The notes below the pieces were generated by a model. The model did no database searches and was not told the origin of the DNA. It worked only from the letters and a program-made list of their open reading frames with translations. Of a stretch of 64,000 nucleotides of DNA, positions 34,273 through 44,780 are shown piece by piece. The DNA is from Trichosporon coremiiforme (taxonomy: Eukaryota; Basidiomycota; Tremellomycetes; Trichosporonales; Trichosporonaceae): NCBI GenBank assembly GCA_039545355.1, contig BCJJ01000025.1, forward strand, positions 522,820 to 586,819. The letters run 5' to 3'. Both the position numbers and the translations under genes were made by a program. Numbering within the stretch: the stretch's first letter is position 1; every line of letters begins with the position of its first letter.

Positions 34273-34888
34273 CACGGGCGAATCACACGTGTTGTACATC
34301 TTAGCCTGCGTGTTGTGTATGACTATGATTATGACTATGACTATGCAGCGACACTTTCTCTTGACGTTGCCGGCGTGCTCCGGCCTGCGCTGCTGGTTCT
34401 CTCGCACCATGCCTCGACCTCCGCCCACGGAGCAGGGCATCTCCGGTGGTTCGTGTTACGTAAGACGCTTGGGACATCTGTTGTTTTCGTGTTTGAACGC
34501 CTCGAACGCCCGCTTTATGGTCGTCGTGAGGTGCGCAGTAGACTCTGTCCCTGCAGTACACAGAGCAACACATCTATTGGTTCCCATGCATTTGCTATAG
34601 AACAGAAGTGTCATGGTGTTCCAATCCATGAACACAACTTCGAACAACATTCTCGCCGCGATTCCCAGAGTCGCGCGACATGCGCTCATGTGCTCGGTTA
34701 GCTCGGCAGGGACCCTTTCAGCATCATGGCATCCTCTTCGGCTTCGGCCGATGCTCCAATCGTTTGTCGAAAGGACTCTGAGAGCTCTGCGCGATCATGC
34801 GATATTTCACTCCTTCACTTCCCGCGCTGCCCAACAGCACACTGTCGCCCAACATTCACGGCGCTGATCCACCGAAACTACGCTCCAG
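34273..34888. other. Ku80 3' region and ABC transporter promoter
   Basis: 616 bp between two genes on the same strand. It contains a short imperfect TATGAC repeat near its start and no supported gene. Confidence 0.5.
34318..34345. repeat. Imperfect TATGAC/TATGAT tandem repeat
   Basis: About four and a half copies of a six-base unit (TATGAC, one copy TATGAT) in the Ku80 3' UTR region. The array is short; no function is proposed. Confidence 0.7.
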
Positions 34889-37800
34889 ATGATAGCGGGA
34901 GCGACGGAGAAGGTAGAGCTAGAGGCTTTCGGCACCCCTGATAAGCCGGCCGAACCTCACACGACCAGTGCAAAACTCGCCGGCAGCCCAGATGAGAAAG
35001 GAAGGGGCGACAACAAGAGCGACTCGGACTCGGACACGGCGCAAGAGGACGAGGTCGCGTTCCGTCTGCGCGAGCTCGCTAGCGAGGAGGAAGACCGCTT
35101 CAAGGGTTTGAAGCGGGAACACTGGTGGTGAGTTCCCCTTCTCCCCATCCCTTGCTGCGTGATCGAAGCTGGAGCTGACACCAGGCAAATATGGAGGTCA
35201 AAGAAGGGCCCCCCGCCGCCGCGCAAGTCTCTTGATGAGGCGCCCGACCTACCCCTCGCGACCGCGAACATCTTCTCGGTGCTGAGCTTCCACGTGAGTG
35301 GGCGATGAGATGAAGCTGATAAGCAAGTGGGTCAGCCCGATCATGCGCCTCGGCTATAAACGACCGCTGCAAGCTACGGATCTCTGGAAGATGGATCCAT
35401 CGAGGGAATGTGAGTGCGAATCACCGTTGCTCCGTGTCTACGTCGCTCCGCAGCTCAAGACTGACATCAGCCGACCACTTATCTAATCGCTTCCTTGGGT
35501 ACCTGCATCAGTCACAGACGAAAGCGGACGAGTGGAACCGCGCACACCCCGACCCGCGCCCGAAGCGGCGCACGCGGCTGGGATGGAAGATCAAGGCGGC
35601 TACGAAGCGCAGGCTACCGCCCCAGTATGCCAAGTATGGCCCGGACAGGTCCTATCGCGAGCGTGTACGGACGCAGGCAGCGCATTGGAAGGCGCACTCG
35701 CGCAAACATGGAAATCTGGCCGTGGCACTGTTCAAGACGTTCCCGACTTATTGGTACGCGGGTTTCTTCAAGGTGCTCGCAGACATGACGCAGCTCATGA
35801 GCCCGCTTGTCGTTAAGGCGTTGATCCGGTTCAGCCAGCAGGGTGGGTACATCCTTCTCTTTCGTCCTCCTCTCCTTCCATCCTGCCCTTCCACCCTGTC
35901 TCCGTCGCCCATTCTCTCAAGCTTCCGATAACCCCCCATTCTTAGCTTACCCCAGTGTACGCAGCAGACCACGGCGACGGCGTCAAGCCGAACATCGGTC
36001 GTGGTGTCGGGATGGCCATCGGCCTCTTTTGCCTGACGCTGATGCAGTCTGTGTGCCAGCATCAGTTCTTCTTCCGATCCATGGAGACTGGCGCCTTAGC
36101 CCGCGCAGCTCTGATCAGTGCGACGTACAAGCAGGGTCTGAAGCTCAGTGTCGGCGCCCGCTCCCAGCATCCAAACGGCAAGCTCATGGCCTACCTCTCC
36201 AGCGACGTGAGCTCTTTTCTTTCTAACACGAAGCTAACGATTAAGATTTCCAGAGTCGACTACTGCGGGCAATGGCTGCACTGTCTATGGACGACGCCGA
36301 TCCAACTCATCGTCTGCTTGATCCTGCTCCTCATCCAAATCGGACCGAGCGCGCTTGTCGGTTTTGCTGTGTTCGTGCTTCTCGCGCCCGTCCAAACGAA
36401 TTTTATGAAGACATCGTTCCGCGTCCGTAAGCGCTCTATGAAGTGGACTGATGGCCGCTCCAGCCTGCTGCAGGAGCTGCTGTCGTCGATGCAGATCATC
36501 AAGGTGTTCACTTACGAGCTGCCCTTCCTCAAACGTAAGCTGGAATCAAGATGTTAGCTGATGCCCAGGACTCCGCTTCATCCGCAAACAGGAGATGAAG
36601 GGTATCCGGATCATCCACTTCGTGCGAACCGCGAACCAGGCTGTCGCCACAAGTGTGCCGGCCATCGCCGCCGTGCTCGCCTTCGTGACGTACACGTCCT
36701 ACCATGACCGTCTTGACCCTGTGAGCTTCCCATACGTTGGCATTGAGCTGATCTCAGGCGCTCATTTTCACCTCGCTCGCATATTTCAACTACCTCCGCC
36801 AGCCGCTCATGATGTTCCCCCGTGCTCTGTCGTCATTGACAGACGCGCAGACCGCGATCGAGCGTCTGACCGACTTCTTCGAGGCCGAGACCATGGATGT
36901 CAGTAATCCCATCGACCCCAACCTCGGTGTGGCGGTGAGGGCGAAGGACGCGACGTTCCAGTGGGCGACAGTGCGCGCACCGGACGAGCTGAATGAGAAG
37001 GCGGCCGGTAAGCTGGGAAAGGGTAAGAAGGGCCGCAAAGGAGGTAAGGACGAGAAGGCGGACATTCCGCCTTCCCCCACAGAGAAGGGGCCAGAGGAGG
37101 AGCCGTTCAAGATTGAAAACCTGGACATGGAGATTCCGCGGGGACGCCTCGTCGCCATCGTCGGACCCGTGGGCAGCGGAAAGAGCAGCATCTTGCAAGG
37201 CGTGAGTTATCGTTCTGCGCTGGAACTGACCCCAGCTCCTCGGAGAGATGCGCAAGCTCGCTGGCAGTGTCATCTTCGGGGGCGTTTTGGGATACTGCCA
37301 GCAGTCAGCGTGGATCCAGAATGCGACGCTGCGGGACAACATCGTCTTCGGCCAGAAGTGGAACGAAGCTCGGTACTGGCAGTGTATCCGCTCCGCATCT
37401 CTCATCACCGACCTCGAGATCCTGCCCGACGGCGACCTGACCGAGATCGGAGAGAAGGGCGTGAACCTCTCCGGCGGGCAGAAACAGCGCGTGAACATTG
37501 CGCGCGCACTGTACTTCGACGCCGATGTCGTTCTGTTCGACGACCCGCTCAGCGCTGTCGACGCCCACGTTGGCAAGGCGCTATTCAACGACGCGATTCT
37601 CGGCCTCAAACGCGCCGGCAAGACTGTGGTCCTCGTTACCCATGCGCTGCATTTCCTCCCCCAGGTCGACTACGTGTACACTATCGAACACGGGCGTATT
37701 GTCGAGGAGGGCACATACGACGCGCTCGTCGCCCGCGGTGGCGCGTTCTCCGCGCTCATGGCGGACTTCGGTGGCAGCGCCGCTGTAAAGGAGGAGAAGC

Positions 37801-39825
37801 AGGACGCAGTCGAGGAGGAGGCCATCGAGGACGCGGCCGACAAGGAGACGGACGAGGAGAAACTCGCCCGCCTCGCTGCCGAGGACGTCAAGAAGGCAGC
37901 CGGCACGGGCAAGCTCGAGGGCCGTCTCATGGTGAGCGAGGTGCGGAAGACGGGCTCCGTCGAGCGCAAGGTGTACGCCGCGTACCTGAAGGCGGGCAAG
38001 GGGTGGATCACGCTCCCCCTCCTGCTCATCGCCGCGACGCTGATGCAGGCGTCCCAAGTTCTGTCCACCGTGTGGATCACGTACTGGGAGGTGGACAAGT
38101 TCCACCGCTCGACGGGCTTCTACCAGGGCATCTACGCCATGTTCGGCTGCTCCCAGGCCATCTTCACTTTTGCCATGGGGTCCGCATTGGGTATGCTGTG
38201 CTACTATGCGTCGAACACCCTGTTCCGTTCCGCTCTGCGGCGCGTGTTCTTCGCCCCGATGTCGTTCTTCGACACCCAGCCCCTCGGCCGCATCATGGGT
38301 GTCTTCGGCAAAGACATCGACACGGTTGACACGACGCTGGCGGAGGCGCTGCGCATGCAGACCATGACGTTGGCCATGCTCCTTGGCTCTGTCATCATCA
38401 TCACGGTCTACTTCCACTACTTCATCGCCATCATCTTCGGCGTCGGGTGCGGCTACTGGTACTTCGCGCAGTTCTACCGCACGTCTGCGCGCGAGGTGAA
38501 GCGACTCGACTCGATGCTGCGTTCGCTGCTGTATGCGCATTTCTCGGAGAGCCTCAGCGGGTTGGCCACGATCAGGGCGTACGGCGAGACGTCAAGGTTC
38601 ATCCACGACAACGCGTACTACATGGATCTCGAGGACAGGGCTTACGTCCTGACGTACTCGAACCAGCGCTGGCTTGCGATCCGCCTGGATCTGCTCGGTG
38701 CGCTGTTGGTGTTCGCCGTTGCGATCATGTGCGCCGCCGGAGGCGGTGGGTTGCAGCCGTCCGAAATCGCGCTGTGTCTCACGTACATGACACAGATCAC
38801 GCAGATGTTCGGCATGGTGACGCGCCAGAGCGCCGAGGTCGAGAATGCGAGTGAGTACGAAGAGCTGCGATCAGCGATGATGACGTTGGGAGGAGCTTTA
38901 ATCAACGTGAGAATCAAGCTGACACACAGTGAACGCCGTCGAGCGACTGGCGTACTACTCGGACGGCAGTCTACCCCAGGAAGCCGAATATGAGGTCAAG
39001 GAGACCGAGCCGTCCGCCGAATGGCCGCAGGCAGGCTCCATCGAGCTAGACAAGGTCGTCATGTCGTACCGCCCTGGCCTGCCTCCGGTGCTGAAGGGAC
39101 TGACCGCGCAATTCAAACACGGCGAGAAGATTGGCATCATCGGACGCACCGGCGCGGGCAAGACGTCCATCACCGTTGCGCTTTTCCGCCTTGCGGAACT
39201 GACCTCTGGCCGCATCCTAATCGACGGGGTGGACATCAGCACCCTGGGCTTGAAGACGCTCCGCTCCCACGTCGCCATCATTCCCCAGGATCCAGTTCTG
39301 TTCAGCGGGACCTTACGCTCCAACCTGGACCCGTTCGACGAGCACGACGACGCGGCTTTGTATGATGCTCTCCAACGTGCGAGCCTCATCGACGAGTCCG
39401 GCCACGGAAAATGGACGCTCGACATGGCCATCGACGAAGAAGGCGCAAACCTCTCGGTCGGTGAGCGCTCACTCGTGTCTCTGGCCCGCGCGCTCGTGAA
39501 AGACGCACGCATCGTCGTGCTCGACGAGGCGACAGCGGCCGTCGACCTGGGGACTGACGCGAAAATCCAGCGCACGATCAGGCGCGAGTTTGGCGGTAAG
39601 ACGCTCCTCTGCATCGCCCACAGACTCAGGACGATTATCTCCTGGGACAGGATCCTGGTCATGAACGCCGGAGAGATTGAGGACTTTGATACCCCACTCA
39701 ACCTGTTCGATCGCGAGGGCTTGTTCAGATCCATGTGCGACCGGAGCAACATCACGAGAGAGGAGATTGTGCATGCTAGGCAGGAGGAGAGGTTCGAGGG
39801 CGAGGAAGAGGAAGAGGAGGAATAG
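34889..39825 (+). CDS. ABCC-type multidrug/organic anion ABC transporter (Yor1-like)
   Basis: A full-size ABC exporter, probably in the plasma membrane. Ten exons: 34889-35127, 35185-35293, 35328-35409, 35471-35842, 35956-36206, 36246-36534, 36569-36720, 36758-37201, 37236-38850 and 38930-39825. They give 1,482 residues in the order TMD1-NBD1-TMD2-NBD2. NBD1 has Walker A G-P-V-G-S-G-K-S-S (about 634), signature L-S-G-G-Q-K-Q-R and Walker B V-L-F-D-D-P. NBD2 has G-R-T-G-A-G-K-T-S (about 1256), a degenerate signature L-S-V-G-E-R-S-L and Walker B I-V-V-L-D-E-A. The N-terminal cytosolic part is acidic and there is no extra TMD0, fitting the Yor1-like short MRP group. The asymmetric NBDs are normal for ABCC. 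Substrate not predictable. The acidic C-terminal E-run is unusual. Confidence 0.88.
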
Positions 39826-39937
39826 ATGTTGTATTCGTAACCACAACCGTTAGCATTATGCAATTTGCGTCTTGACATCTGGTCGCGAGTGATACATCAT
39901 ACGTGGTACAGAGATCTAATGTTTGCGGTTGGTTGGT

Positions 39938-41930
39938 TTAGTCAAGACGCTCATGGTTGGATCCGCGCTTGTATCCCTTCTCGTTCATGTAACCTCCGAA
40001 TCCGGCGCGGTCGCGCTGGAAGCAGCGGCCGGCGAGGGACATGCTTCCCATGAGGACGAAGAGGGAGAGGAAGAAGCTCTTGATGGGGTTCTCGGCCATC
40101 CACACGACGACGTCGAGGAAGGTCGCGCGGATGCTATCGGTGCCCCACGCGAAGCGACTCTCGGGCTTCTTCGGTTTCAGGAACTTCTGGTACACGCCCT
40201 CGAGCACGGAGAAGACGGCCGCGCCGTCGAGACGCACGCGCTCGCCCTCGAGCGTCGTGTCGTAGTACTCGTCCTTCTTCGAGTCGAGGATGACCACGCT
40301 CGGCATGTCCGCCGCCGTCATCCCATAGTTGCGCTTCAACCACTTGGCCCACTTGTCCCCGTTGACAGACGCGAACCACACCGGCTGATCGAACGTGCGC
40401 GGCATTCTGCGCCAGGCGCGCGCGATCTTGTGCAGCTCGGCCTCCGACTCGGACTTCGTCCCGTCCTGCTTGAACGCCGCCATGACGACGATCGGACGGA
40501 ACTCCTTGTTCTTCAGAACGTCCAGGTACATCGAATCGGTCACGTCGTACGTCAGTGGGAACTGGTTCTCGAACACGAAGCGGTCAAGCTTGTCCTGGTT
40601 CGTCGGGAGGGGCATCGATGCAACGGGTCGCCGGTCGTGACCCGCGAACGCCAGAAGCGCAGACTCAGGGTACGGCTGCGCGACAGACAGGCCGCGGTAC
40701 AGCGCCGGGTCGTTCGAGGTAAATACGCTCACGTTGGGGGGGAGCGAGGCGACGGCGTCCTTGACCGAGCGCACCTGTTCCTTTGTCGTCGCGAACGACT
40801 GCAGGAAGATGAAGAACACGTCGTTCTCCGCGAGAGTCAAGTTGAAGCTGTCCGCGTCGATCTTGGTCATCGTGCTCGAGTTCACATTCTCGTTAAGGAA
40901 CTTCTTGAGCTTGGGGACCGAACGCGAGCCGCTGTACTCGAGAGACGTCCCGCGCTTGCCGCCCTGGAGGAGCTTGACAGTCGGGTAGCCCTGGATGTCG
41001 TGTCGTCGGCAGGCGTCGCGGTGGTCGTCACAGTTGACCGAGGCGATGTTGATCTCTCCTTTCATCTCGGCGGCGAGCGACTTGTACGTCGGAGCGAAAG
41101 ACTTGCAGCTGGCCGTCAGCTCTGAGAGCTTGAGTTAACTCACTGAGGACACCATGGGGCGAAGAACTTGACAAGGACGGGGCCCTGCTCGCGCAGCTTC
41201 TCAAGACCGTCATCGTCGACCTCCTTGACCTCGCCATTGGCGTTGGGCGTGCTGGCGCCACTGTCGTCCCCAGTGTCCAGCTTCAGGCCCTTCGCGTACT
41301 TGTCCGCTTCCTCGTTAATGTATGTTGTGAGGGTGTCGTAGTAGCGCTTCTCTGGCGGGAACTCGCCCTGGTCTTCTCCATCGACGTAGCTGAATTGCGT
41401 AAGCGACGTTCTCAAATGTGTTCGATGCAGACTTACAGATGAATCTGGGGGTCTAGCGCGCGAGTTAGTCACTGGCAGACAGCCGACAATGGAAATTACT
41501 TACATCCCTTGACGTTATTCTTGGTACACAGATCTGACGGTTAGCTCTATCTGAAAGGGTTCAGATAGCTTACCTCCTTGGGCCAGACAGTTGACCTGGG
41601 CCATGTGGAAACCGAAACTCTCGAGGTGCGAGTTCTCCTCGACCAGTCGTTCCCATGTCGGCGCGAATGCTCGGCAATGTCCGCCTGATTTGTCAGTCAC
41701 CTCCGTAAGCCGTCAACATACACTTCGGCGAGAAATGCTCCACCAGCCTAATGTCAGCTAACCACGAGGCTGCTGGCAGCTCACCATGCACCCTTGGCTA
41801 CGCTCGAGTCGAAGTTGTCATCGTTCAGTTGCTGAAGGTAGACCTCCTTGACGTCGTTGACCTTCTCGGAGGCGAGGGAGAGGGGCGCCAGCGCCGCGGT
41901 GGCGAGAGCGAGGATCGACCGCAGAATCAT
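39938..41930 (-). CDS. ER membrane thioredoxin-domain protein (PDI family, Eps1-like)
   Basis: A membrane-anchored protein disulfide isomerase-type oxidoreductase, likely in the ER. Exons 41930-41785, 41747-41722, 41684-41574, 41533-41504, 41452-41437, 41389-41144 and 41108-39938 give 581 residues. Residues 1-20 (L-R-S-I-L-A-L-A-T-A-A-L-A-P-L-S-L-A) form a signal peptide. Thioredoxin domain 1 carries C58-G-H-C61, split by an intron. Domain 2 carries C190-P-H-C193, also split by an intron. Each is followed by the cis-Pro loop G-Y-P (Q-I or T-V). Redox-inactive thioredoxin-like regions follow, then one transmembrane helix near 540-560 (S-F-F-L-S-L-F-V-L-M-G-S). There is a short charged cytosolic tail and no K/HDEL signal. 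Three exons are only 26, 30 and 16 nt. The domain plan resembles yeast Eps1. Confidence 0.85.
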
Positions 41931-42209
41931 ATCTGATTTCCTGCCGTTTTTGATGTGAACGCAAGAAAAATCGGGCGAGGCGGAACAAAGATATGGACAA
42001 GAATCCGAGTTGGATGCGTGCGTGTCGCGTTGACTGTCCTCTCGGTGGCAATGAACACTTCTGATGCGGGGGCAAACCGGACACCGCTCTGGGCACGTGC
42101 CTGGCCGCTGAGCATGCGGGGTAACCGCACCCACACCAACGTCACTGCCTTCCTTTCTCTATTGCTTCCATCCATCTTCGACCACAGCTCAGACCGTCCC
42201 CTGCCCACC
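41931..42209. promoter_or_regulatory. Divergent promoter, PDI-like / VPS2
   Basis: A 279-bp spacer between divergent ATGs. No distinct operator was recognised. Confidence 0.5.
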
Positions 42210-43131
42210 ATGAGCATCATTATGGTGAGAACGGCCCGCTTCCCGGCAGCGGTGCTTGCGATGCGCGGATGCTGACATGCTCTCCCCGTTCGTTTCGCCG
42301 CTCCACCGACGTCGATCCCATCTCGCCAATATCAGGACACTCTCTTCGGGCGGCGCATGACCCCCGCCGAGCGCCTCCGGCAACACCAGCGGTCACTCCA
42401 GAAAGCTCAACGTGAGCTGGAGCGTGAGCGTGCCAAGCTTGAGCAGCAGGAGAAGAAGACGATGGCCGACATCAAGAAGAACGCCAAAGCCGGCAACATG
42501 GTGCGCCCTTAGTTTCTTGCCATGCTCCGAGCTAACGTCAGAACGCCTGCAAGATTCTCGCCAAGGACCTTGTCCGGACCCGGAGGTACATGCAGAAGTT
42601 TACGCAGATGCGCGTGCAGCTGCAAGCGGTGTCGCTCCGGATGCAGACGCTGCGGTCGAACGAGAGCATGGCGCAGGCGATGCGGGGCGCGACCCGCGCC
42701 ATGGGCCAAATGAACCGCAGCCTGAACCTGCCGCAGATCCAGCGCATCATGAACGAGTTCGAGAAGGAGTCCGCGACCATGGATATGAAGGAGGAGATGA
42801 TGAGCGACGCCGTCGACGACGCGATGGAGGACGAGGACGAGGGAGAGGGCGAAGACGTCGAGAGCGATAAGATCCTGCGCGAGGTCTTTGACGAGATCGG
42901 CATGGGCATGAACGAAGCGGTAAGTTGAACCTACAGGCTCGGAACTGACGCACACAGCTCGCGTCCGCGCCTACCGCCAACCCGATGGCGAACGAGCCCC
43001 TCCAGTCATCCCGAGTCGCGGTCGCCGAGGGTGGTCCTGGACCGTCGTCCGGCCCGCCTTCCGCCGGTGGCGGCGGCAGCAAGGAGGAGGACGACCTCCA
43101 GCGGAGACTCGACATGTTGCGCCGGGACTAG
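42210..43131 (+). CDS. VPS2: ESCRT-III subunit Vps2/CHMP2
   Basis: A core ESCRT-III subunit that polymerises on endosomal membranes for multivesicular body formation and recruits the Vps4 ATPase. Exons 42210-42224 (15 nt), 42336-42500, 42542-42919 and 42958-43131 give 243 residues. The tiny first exon supplies M-S-I-I-M, and the next exon opens with D-T-L-F-G-R-R, the expected CHMP2 start, which is why this distant ATG was chosen. Basic helices 1-2 (A-D-I-K-K, K-D-L-V-R-T-R-R) and the N-R-S-L-N-L-P-Q-I-Q-R-I-M motif are diagnostic. The acidic C-terminal region ends in the MIM1 motif D-L-Q-R-R-L-D-M-L-R-R, which binds the Vps4 MIT domain. Confidence 0.93.
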
Positions 43132-43361
43132 TCACTTATGCAGGATATAATGCGCCGCGACGCTCGGACCGCTCGCCCCCTTCTCCTCGTGGACACTGAC
43201 CGCTCTGACCACAGGTGCGCCTCCAACCGCTCCTCTCCAGCCCCTTGATCCAGACCTCAGCTTCAGGCTCGACCGCCGACGACCCGTGCGCCCTCGACAC
43301 CACGAGGGGCCAGACTCACTGCTCGCTATCACCGAACCAGCTCTCGCCTTACAACAAAGTC

Positions 43362-43458
43362 TCTTCGCTAGTATATCGGTTAGTATAATCGCCTCTCAAG
43401 TCCGAGAGATTGCTTCGGCAGTGCGCGATAGAGCAGGGTTCGACTCCCTGGCGGAGAA
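43362..43458 (+). tRNA. tRNA-Glu (CTC) with 25-nt intron
   Basis: The acceptor stem TCTTCGC pairs with GCGGAGA, with discriminator A at 43458. The D-arm contains CGGTTAG. The anticodon stem ATCGC (43388-43392) pairs with GCGAT (43425-43429). The loop C-T-CTC-A places the anticodon at 43395-43397. The intron at 43399-43423 follows position 37 as expected and contains GAGAG, complementary to the anticodon. The T-arm CAGGG/CCCTG encloses TTCGACT. The mature length is 72 nt. Confidence 0.9.
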
Positions 43459-43797
43459 CACAGGCGCTGCGCGAGCAGCGCTGAAGCTTTTACTTTTGTG
43501 TACGAGCAGAACGGACGACTCGAAAGCGTTCTGGGGGTGGTGGAGGTAGAGTGGCGTTATCCGCCAGGGACGTAGCCTTTTCCTGGGCGCCACGCGTTGA
43601 TTCGCGTGCATGCATGACAGAACGCAGCGCATGCGTGAGAGAAGGACCAGCTGGGGACGCTGTGCAAGTTTGGGAGGAAAAGATGAAATGGAAAAAGTTT
43701 GACAACTCAAAAATGGTGGCAAAATGTTTGTTGGTATCGGAGTCCGATACGGTGCCGGCGAACGCGATCGGTTTGATCGCGAGCAAGGCTATTAGAT
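43459..43797. other. Spacer between tRNA-Glu and tRNA-Gln genes
   Basis: 340 bp between two oppositely oriented tRNA genes, with no gene seen. It contains one copy of the palindrome TGCATGCA at 43607-43614. Confidence 0.5.
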
Positions 43798-43869
43798 AGG
43801 TCCGACTGGGAATCGAACCCAGATTACAAGAATCAGAATCTTGTGTACTAACCGTTATACGATCAGACC
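43798..43869 (-). tRNA. tRNA-Gln (CTG), intronless
   Basis: On the minus strand the acceptor GGTCTGA pairs with TCGGACC, with one G-T pair, and the discriminator is T. The D-arm contains ACGGTTAGT. The anticodon stem CAAGA/TCTTG encloses T-T-CTG-A-T. The T-arm is TGGGTTCGATTCCCA. The length is 72 nt and no intron is needed. Confidence 0.92.
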
Positions 43870-44312
43870 GATGTCTTCAGACCCTCTGGGAGGATTTTGA
43901 GTTGTGGGAGGGACGCGACCAGGGGTTCGGGAAGGAAGTGGCCAGGGAGCGTCAGGGATGCCACATGCATGCAATTTGATACGTGCAGGGGACATGCGGG
44001 ATACATGACCCTCTGCATGCACAAGCGGAAGGACATTTGACGCGTTGGACGGGAATGCGACGCGTAGAAGTGCTCGAGAGATGTGCAGAGGGTTGTAAGA
44101 TGCCAACATGCGTTAAGTCACCGTCCTGCAAAGTCGCCGGATCTGATCGGGAACCTTATCTTGCTCAATAGCGGGGACGCTTCCGCAACAGAAAATGCTA
44201 ATCCATGTTCGAAATGGCATTGCATCAGCGACAGGTACGACAGTACTGCCGTGGCTAAAGCGGCATGACTCGAGCTTGTAGCACGCTGCCTCTTCCCCGA
44301 ACCTGATCATGT
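43870..44312. other. Intergenic DNA downstream of the tRNA pair
   Basis: 443 bp with no gene seen. It carries two further copies of TGCATGCA (43966-43973 and 44014-44021), so three copies lie within 415 bp. Confidence 0.5.
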
Positions 44313-44690
44313 CTACGGGGCAGGCAGCGAGGAGGATAAGAGTGGCGACCGCTGCTCCCGAATCTCCTTCGGGCCCCTGATCTGTGGTTAGTCAGCGCTA
44401 AACCTCACCGCCGAACTCGCGAATCTGTAGGTCATGTCGGAGTTCATCTCCCGCAGGCCCAGCGTGAAGGTGTAGAAGACGTGGTCGTTGAGGCACCACG
44501 GCGACCAGACGCGCACGGTCGGCTTGTCCCTCAGAATGGAGCATGCCCAGAGTCCCATGTCGTGGAAGAACCACTTGAGATGATGACAGGTGAGGAAGGG
44601 GACGGGCACGTCGGGCGATGGGTACGATGGCGGAGGCGCGTCGAGAAAGTGCTGTTTGAGAGTGAGCTTGCGCAGAAAGGCGCGAAAAGA
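44313..44690 (-). CDS. Possible small unrecognised gene or gene remnant
   Basis: A minus-strand frame with the G/C-ending codon bias of real genes runs from about 44690 to 44388. It reads protein-like sequence (H-L-K-W-F-F-H-D-M-G-L-W-A-C, then C-L-N-D-H-V-F-Y-T-F-T-L-G). It has no upstream ATG before a stop at about 44692. A candidate 27-bp intron at 44408-44382 (GTGAGG donor, CTGAC/CTAAC branch, CAG) would carry it in phase into R-G-P-K-E-I-R-E-Q-R and a TAG at 44315-44313. That intron is shorter than any other here, so splicing is doubtful. It could be a last exon, a pseudogene, or an accident of 3' UTR sequence of the next transporter gene. No family recognised. Confidence 0.25.
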
Positions 44691-44780
44691 GAACTAAGGG
44701 AGACCTGGTCTGAGCATCATGGACGGGTCCTCGATGGGAAGAGGAGGATCGAGGGAACGCCTTTCGTACGCGCTTCTGCT

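Noticed and set aside
39923..41125. 400-codon open frame on the plus strand
   Set aside because: Antisense to the last exon of the PDI-like gene. R/L/V/E shadow composition.
43362..43458. tRNA-Asp alternative for the plus-strand tRNA
   Set aside because: The stem register ATCGC/GCGAT fixes the anticodon as CTC, and the intron complement GAGAG agrees with Glu.
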